This document shows positions 34,616 to 38,443 of a stretch of 38,443 nt of DNA, piece by piece. Source of the DNA: an uncultured Pirellulaceae bacterium (GTDB lineage Bacteria; Planctomycetota; Planctomycetia; Pirellulales; Pirellulaceae). Location: positions 1-38,443 of the forward strand of contig CALKNI010000210.1 of NCBI GenBank assembly GCA_938091115.1, read 5' to 3'. Under the pieces are notes generated by a model, which saw only the letters and a list, made by a program, of their open reading frames with translations, did no database searches and was not told the DNA's origin. Position numbers and translations under genes: made by a program. Position 1 is the first letter of the stretch; each line of letters starts with the position of its first letter.

Positions 34616-36436
34616 TTATCGACGGCCCCGACCGTTGTCTTTATCGCGATTCCCACCGCGGCCTCCATCTTCATTGCTGCGATGGTTGCCACGAGAGCCA
34701 CCGTCGTTCCCGCGGCTATTACCGCGAGAACCACCGTCGCTGTTACTGCCCCGGATATTGCCACGCGAACTTCCTTCGCTGTTGCGACTGCCTCCACGTG
34801 AGCCACCCGCACCACCGCGAGCACGGCCGCCGCCATGACCTCGACGTCCACCACCCGATTTCTTATGATTCTGGATGTTCGATTCGACCAGGACTGTGAT
34901 CGTCTCTTCCCACGTTGGAACTTTTGCACGCTTTCTAGCCGGTTCTCCACGATCCGACGAATCAAATTGATCATCCTCGTCACGTGCGTCTCGATCTTCT
35001 GCCCCTTCGCTTCTTCGGCTTTCGCTTTGAGTGCTCGATTTCCGCCTCCGCGACCGTCCACGCCGACGGGATCGGCCTTCGCCCTCTTCCTCGCGTTGGC
35101 CTCGACCACGATCCTTGCGCTCCACCACGTCTTCATCCGAATCGACCTCTAAATCTGGAGCAAAATCTTCGTCATCTAGTAGGCCGGAACCAAACCCATC
35201 GCTCTTAGGTCGATCGCTACTCCCGGAAGTCCGCTCTGATCGCTCTGATGTAGGCCTAGAACCACCTCGTCTCCGCCGCCGCTTTCGGCCGCTTGGTCGA
35301 GACTCAGAACTATCGGCATCAGAATGATCGCCATCAGAATCCCTAAGACGTTCGCTGCGCGAAGGCGTTGGTGCGTCGTCGACCTTTTGATCCCAATCTT
35401 CCAGCCCAGCTCCGAACCCATCATTTGAACCTCTAGGCCGATCTCTTGCCGGCTCTTCCGCGTTCGACTGAGCCTTCCGCTCAGCAGCCACTTGCTGGCG
35501 ATCCCCTTCACGTGGCGCGCGTCGAGAACGTCGTCCCCGCCGAGGTTTTTCTGTCCGACCTTCTTCTCGCTCTTTTCCTTCGGACCGTTCAGATTTAGCG
35601 TCAACACTAGCATCTGGGCCACTCTCGTTAGAAACCTTTTCACGTCGTCCACGGCGCCGTGAATTAGAACTTTTACCCCCCGGCTTATCCTCGGAACGCA
35701 CAGGCTTACGCCGGCGGCGACCGTGAGCCGCATCATCTTCCTCAGTTCGAGGTCGGGGATCCAGGTCTTCAATTTCGAACTCAAAAACCTCATCACCTTC
35801 ACTCACATCAACATCGCTGTAGCCCTCTTCGTAAACCACCTCTATTTCCTCGGCCGGTTCATCCGAAGACGTTGAAGATCCTACATTCGCACTCGCCTCT
35901 TCAACTTCTGAGATGAATGATTTTCGAGGCCGAGGATTCCAGCCAATTAGATCATCTTCCGAGTTATTTACTTCAACATCATTTGCCTGAGTATTACTTG
36001 CTTCAATCTCGTTGGGTTCATCATCTTTACCAGGCGTGAACATCGACGAAAGCACACTCGATTTTTCAGGAGATGGAATGGGTTCCAGTCCGAACATACT
36101 CCCTTCGTCTTCAGTTTTTGCGTCATCGTCCTTCGATGCCTCTGAAACACTGTCGGAATCTGAGGCAGGCTCCATGTTGGGCGTCGCCTTTTTAGAAGAG
36201 GAAATACCCAGCATGTTGGCGAGAAAATCCCAATGCCCAGCTTTCTTACCCTCGTTATCCGAAGCAACGGCCGCTTGGGCCTCATCGTTGGAATCTGATA
36301 CCGGCTCAGCGGTTGCCTCAGCCGAATCTTGACCGACCACCTCGTCCTCTAATTCATTGTCGAACTCGTCATCCTCAATCGGTTCTACCTTTTTCGATGC
36401 ATTCCCACCAAAGTAATCGTAAAGCTCATCTGTCAC
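34616..36436 (-). CDS. Long disordered acidic/RGG-rich protein
   Basis: 606 residues, almost all low complexity. The first 230 are acidic (Glu/Asp/Ser), with a short less-disordered island GHWDFLANMLGI. Residues about 230-500 alternate Arg/Lys-rich blocks (GRRRRKP, RRGRRSRRAPR, RKRRRRRGG) with acidic ones. A single ordered-looking island is at 507-526, PTWEETITVLVESNIQNHKK. The last 80 residues (527-606) are an RGG/GGSRGN-rich tail. Basic and RGG tracts are typical of RNA-binding or condensate-forming proteins. From memory, planctomycetes have related proteins with a W-E/D-E-A-I-x-x-I-V motif before an Arg-rich tail, but I cannot verify the match. Function unknown. Confidence 0.8.
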   Translation of the reverse strand: MTDELYDYFGGNASKKVEPIEDDEFDNELEDEVVGQDSAEATAEPVSDSNDEAQAAVASDNEGKKAGHWDFLANMLGISSSKKATPNMEPASDSDSVSEASKDDDAKTEDEGSMFGLEPIPSPEKSSVLSSMFTPGKDDEPNEIEASNTQANDVEVNNSEDDLIGWNPRPRKSFISEVEEASANVGSSTSSDEPAEEIEVVYEEGYSDVDVSEGDEVFEFEIEDLDPRPRTEEDDAAHGRRRRKPVRSEDKPGGKSSNSRRRGRREKVSNESGPDASVDAKSERSEGKEREEGRTEKPRRGRRSRRAPREGDRQQVAAERKAQSNAEEPARDRPRGSNDGFGAGLEDWDQKVDDAPTPSRSERLRDSDGDHSDADSSESRPSGRKRRRRRGGSRPTSERSERTSGSSDRPKSDGFGSGLLDDEDFAPDLEVDSDEDVVERKDRGRGQREEEGEGRSRRRGRSRRRKSSTQSESRRSEGAEDRDARDEDDQFDSSDRGEPARKRAKVPTWEETITVLVESNIQNHKKSGGGRRGHGGGRARGGAGGSRGGSRNSEGSSRGNIRGSNSDGGSRGNSRGNDGGSRGNHRSNEDGGRGGNRDKDNGRGRR

Positions 36437-36765
36437 GATAATTCTCCGTTGACATAGTCAACCACAAGGCTAGACCAGCGAAAGCGACTTCCGGTGGCCA
36501 GCAGTATATTTGCAGGGTCTGCACTAACAGACCCAAAATTTATTTGTTGATCCCCTAATATATCGCAAAATGCTTGATTTTAGGAACCCCTTCGCCCCAA
36601 GCTGGACCAGAATAGAGAGAATGTGACCCCAAATCTGCCGCCAAAACGAGAAAACAATTCTAGGTAGGCTGGGCAACCCAAGAGAATCACCCCAAAAACT
36701 AGTTGGAATACGAAAAAAGCTCGGGGCCACCCCGAGCTTTATCATTTCGCACCAATCGCCCTACG
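36437..36765. other. Intergenic with terminator
   Basis: About 330 bases between the OMP gene stop and the RGG protein gene start. It contains the minus-strand terminator at 36713-36740. A short frame (36524-36745) overlaps the terminator and is not a gene. Confidence 0.5.
36713..36740 (-). terminator. Strong rho-independent terminator after the OMP gene
   Basis: On the minus strand, AAAGCTCGGGG, loop TGG, then CCCCGAGCTTT and TTT. Stem 11 bases, perfect. It lies about 25 bases after the OMP stop codon. Confidence 0.92.
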
Positions 36766-38199
36766 TTAATTAATATCTCTTCGGATCATCAAGGACCCGT
36801 TGTCTGCAACCGAGAACATCGGTCGGTGGTAAGAGTTGTAATGGCACATTCCACGTGGTCGGAACGACATCCCAACAAATATGTTAAACGCGTCGTTCGG
36901 ATTCCCACCTACGTTAAGAACTCCCGGCGGCATTCCTTCTTCCCCCAGGTAATATGAAAAACCAGCCTGCACTGCCACGCGTTCAGCCACAGGAATGTCA
37001 AAATCAAGACCCAGGACCGTTTGGGAATCGCCCGACCAGCCGATGTAACCACCACCGGTTCCGCCGGTGGGAGCATCGTATCTATAGTAAAAACGATAGT
37101 GATCAATCGGTTGCTGAATCAGACCAGTGAACGCAACATTATCATGTACACCAGATGTATCAGCATCCTGGACGCCCTTTGCAAAGCGAAAGCCAAGTGT
37201 GGTGCCATTGGGATAAACCCAACCAAGGTCACCTCGTAATTGGACTACATCGTCTGTCGTAAACCACTCTTCATGGAGCACATCGACAACCATTCCCAAT
37301 TGCATACCGTAATCAACCCGTCGGTAAAATCCACCAGTAATAAAAGTCTGATTTCGCTCCTCTGACGTGAAACTATTTCCATTAAAGTTTGATTGAACCG
37401 AACGAATACCAAACTGGCCAGAAAACAGACCGCATGAGAGCCGACAAAGAGGCAATCCTGCATTGAAACCGGCATAAAGACCGTAACTACTGTCATCAAA
37501 CATCCGATTTTCAAAAGAGGCATCTGGAATCCGGAACATGGGGGATCTGAAGGAGGTCGCTCCTGAAAAGTATTCCGCATTTCTAAGCAATTCTCCCAAG
37601 CCAGTGATCCAACAAGAACCTGGGGGGCACCCACCACGTCCGCAGCAGCTGTCGCAACCATCAAAATATCCACCCACTTCGCCACAACTCTCGCAGCCAC
37701 CCTCGATGAATTCACCTTCAATGATTTCACCTTCATAATAGCCATCGTCAAGAATTTCAGTCGAGACGACTGGAGCACCGCCGTCTACCACCGCTGACTC
37801 CATTTTTTGGGCTGTCCGAATCCCATTTGACCGATATCGAGAGAGACTTTGGCTGCCACTGGTTTGCATCAGACCGGTTCGCTGTGGCCTTCGCTGATCA
37901 GTGTAAACAGCCCGTTGAGCCTGTCGAACGGGTCGTGTCGACGACGCATTGGACCGAGATTGAGTCGAAGCTCGACTCATTTTTGGAGCGTTGAGATCAA
38001 CAGAAATTTCAATGTCACTCTGCATTGCGACCGATCGCACCGCAGGTTTCGACTTACTCTGAGCCCTTGCTCGAGCTTCCTGCATCGCCGCTACGCGGCG
38101 GTTGTACTCCGCCTGCTGCGCCTTGGTCGTGCTGGTGATAATTAACACGGTTACCAGCGATCCTAAAAAGACCGCCTTAATATTGAAAGGCAAAAACAT
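36766..38199 (-). CDS. Outer-membrane beta-barrel-like protein (planctomycete, possibly DUF6666)
   Basis: 477 residues from the ATG at 38199, preceded by AGGA eight bases away; an ATG three codons upstream is also possible. Signal peptide about 1-26 (hydrophobic core LGSLVTVLIIT, then AQQ). A basic, Ser/Arg/Gln-rich linker (30-130) leads to an acidic EGEIIEGEFIEGG segment. A Cys-rich patch follows (about 168-195: CESCGEV, CDSCCGRGGC). The last 280 residues show alternating hydrophobic strands with Gly/Tyr and aromatic residues, typical of a barrel: YGLYAGFNAG, GQFGIRSV, TTLGFRFAKG, VAVQAGFSYYLG. The ending RPMFSVADNGSLMIRR is a family-like tail. From memory it matches the planctomycete group labelled DUF6666; unverified. 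Confidence 0.78.
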   Translation of the reverse strand: MFLPFNIKAVFLGSLVTVLIITSTTKAQQAEYNRRVAAMQEARARAQSKSKPAVRSVAMQSDIEISVDLNAPKMSRASTQSRSNASSTRPVRQAQRAVYTDQRRPQRTGLMQTSGSQSLSRYRSNGIRTAQKMESAVVDGGAPVVSTEILDDGYYEGEIIEGEFIEGGCESCGEVGGYFDGCDSCCGRGGCPPGSCWITGLGELLRNAEYFSGATSFRSPMFRIPDASFENRMFDDSSYGLYAGFNAGLPLCRLSCGLFSGQFGIRSVQSNFNGNSFTSEERNQTFITGGFYRRVDYGMQLGMVVDVLHEEWFTTDDVVQLRGDLGWVYPNGTTLGFRFAKGVQDADTSGVHDNVAFTGLIQQPIDHYRFYYRYDAPTGGTGGGYIGWSGDSQTVLGLDFDIPVAERVAVQAGFSYYLGEEGMPPGVLNVGGNPNDAFNIFVGMSFRPRGMCHYNSYHRPMFSVADNGSLMIRRDIN

Positions 38200-38443
38200 T
38201 TCGATCATCCTGTCTGATTGCTAGGGGCCACGTTGCAGCTACTCGCGCAGAAGGCCATTGGTAAACAAGATCGGAATCGTCACACTCCTTTCTTTCGTCA
38301 AACTTCAAATAATCCAGAATTACCCGCCAAGCCACCCATCTTAACACTGACCACCTAAGGAAAAGCCCCTTATAACGAGGAAGCCTTTCGTCCAAAAAAT
38401 CGTCTACAAAAGTTGAATCGTGAAAATTAGCCCCAAGCTTTCC
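38200..38443. other. Window end, no gene seen
   Basis: About 240 bases upstream of the OMP gene. No gene is visible in this interval. It probably includes the OMP promoter. Confidence 0.4.

Noticed and set aside
34519-35136. 205-codon minus-strand frame inside the RGG protein gene
   Set aside because: It is a frame-shifted reading of the Arg/Gly-rich tail, whose biased codons open extra frames.

Overview
The window looks like an ordinary chromosomal stretch from a planctomycete, most likely of the Pirellulales/Pirellulaceae type. This is inferred from gene content: a secreted sulfatase carrying a discoidin-like domain, a PEP-CTERM metalloprotease, an outer-membrane barrel protein with a Cys-rich linker, a long PurS-PurL fusion paired with a separate PurQ, several proline/serine-rich lipoproteins and secreted proteins, generous intergenic spaces and many genes without a Shine-Dalgarno sequence. 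No tRNA, rRNA, CRISPR array, phage or insertion sequence was seen.

Layout. 1-3.1 kb (minus): the end of a ROK-family sugar kinase, a basic coiled protein whose reading frame appears split at a possible -1 slippery site, then acpS and trpS. 3.5-6.4 kb: a small membrane protein, an M50 site-2-type metalloprotease, a PilZ-domain protein and a tiny lipoprotein. 6.6-7.3 kb: a gene-poor stretch whose minus strand has a good terminator, hairpins and very small ORFs. 7.75-14 kb (plus): rpsA with six S1 domains, purL and purQ. 14-18.4 kb (minus): an alpha/beta hydrolase, glgB and a protein with the RNase HI fold but without the key active-site residues. 19-24 kb: sulfatase, a Dus-type tRNA dihydrouridine synthase, a DUF2726 protein and a NUDIX hydrolase. 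24.6-28.3 kb (plus): the conserved rpsB-tsf-pyrH-frr cluster, with a terminator between tsf and pyrH and another after frr. 28.6-38.4 kb: envelope and secreted proteins, an amidohydrolase, a PEP-CTERM protease, an Ogt/MGMT DNA repair protein downstream of a long disordered RGG-rich protein, and an outer-membrane barrel protein.

Functionally the window is mostly housekeeping: translation (rpsA, rpsB, tsf, frr, trpS, dus), nucleotide synthesis (purL, purQ, pyrH), lipid cofactor loading (acpS) and glycogen (glgB). Lineage-specific envelope and secreted genes lie between these. I do not see a clear new multi-gene system. The items most worth a second look are the split gene at 625-1265 with an A_AAG_GGG heptamer, the small-ORF/structured minus-strand transcript at 6.6-7.2 kb, the degenerate RNase H-like protein, and the disordered RGG protein upstream of ogt.
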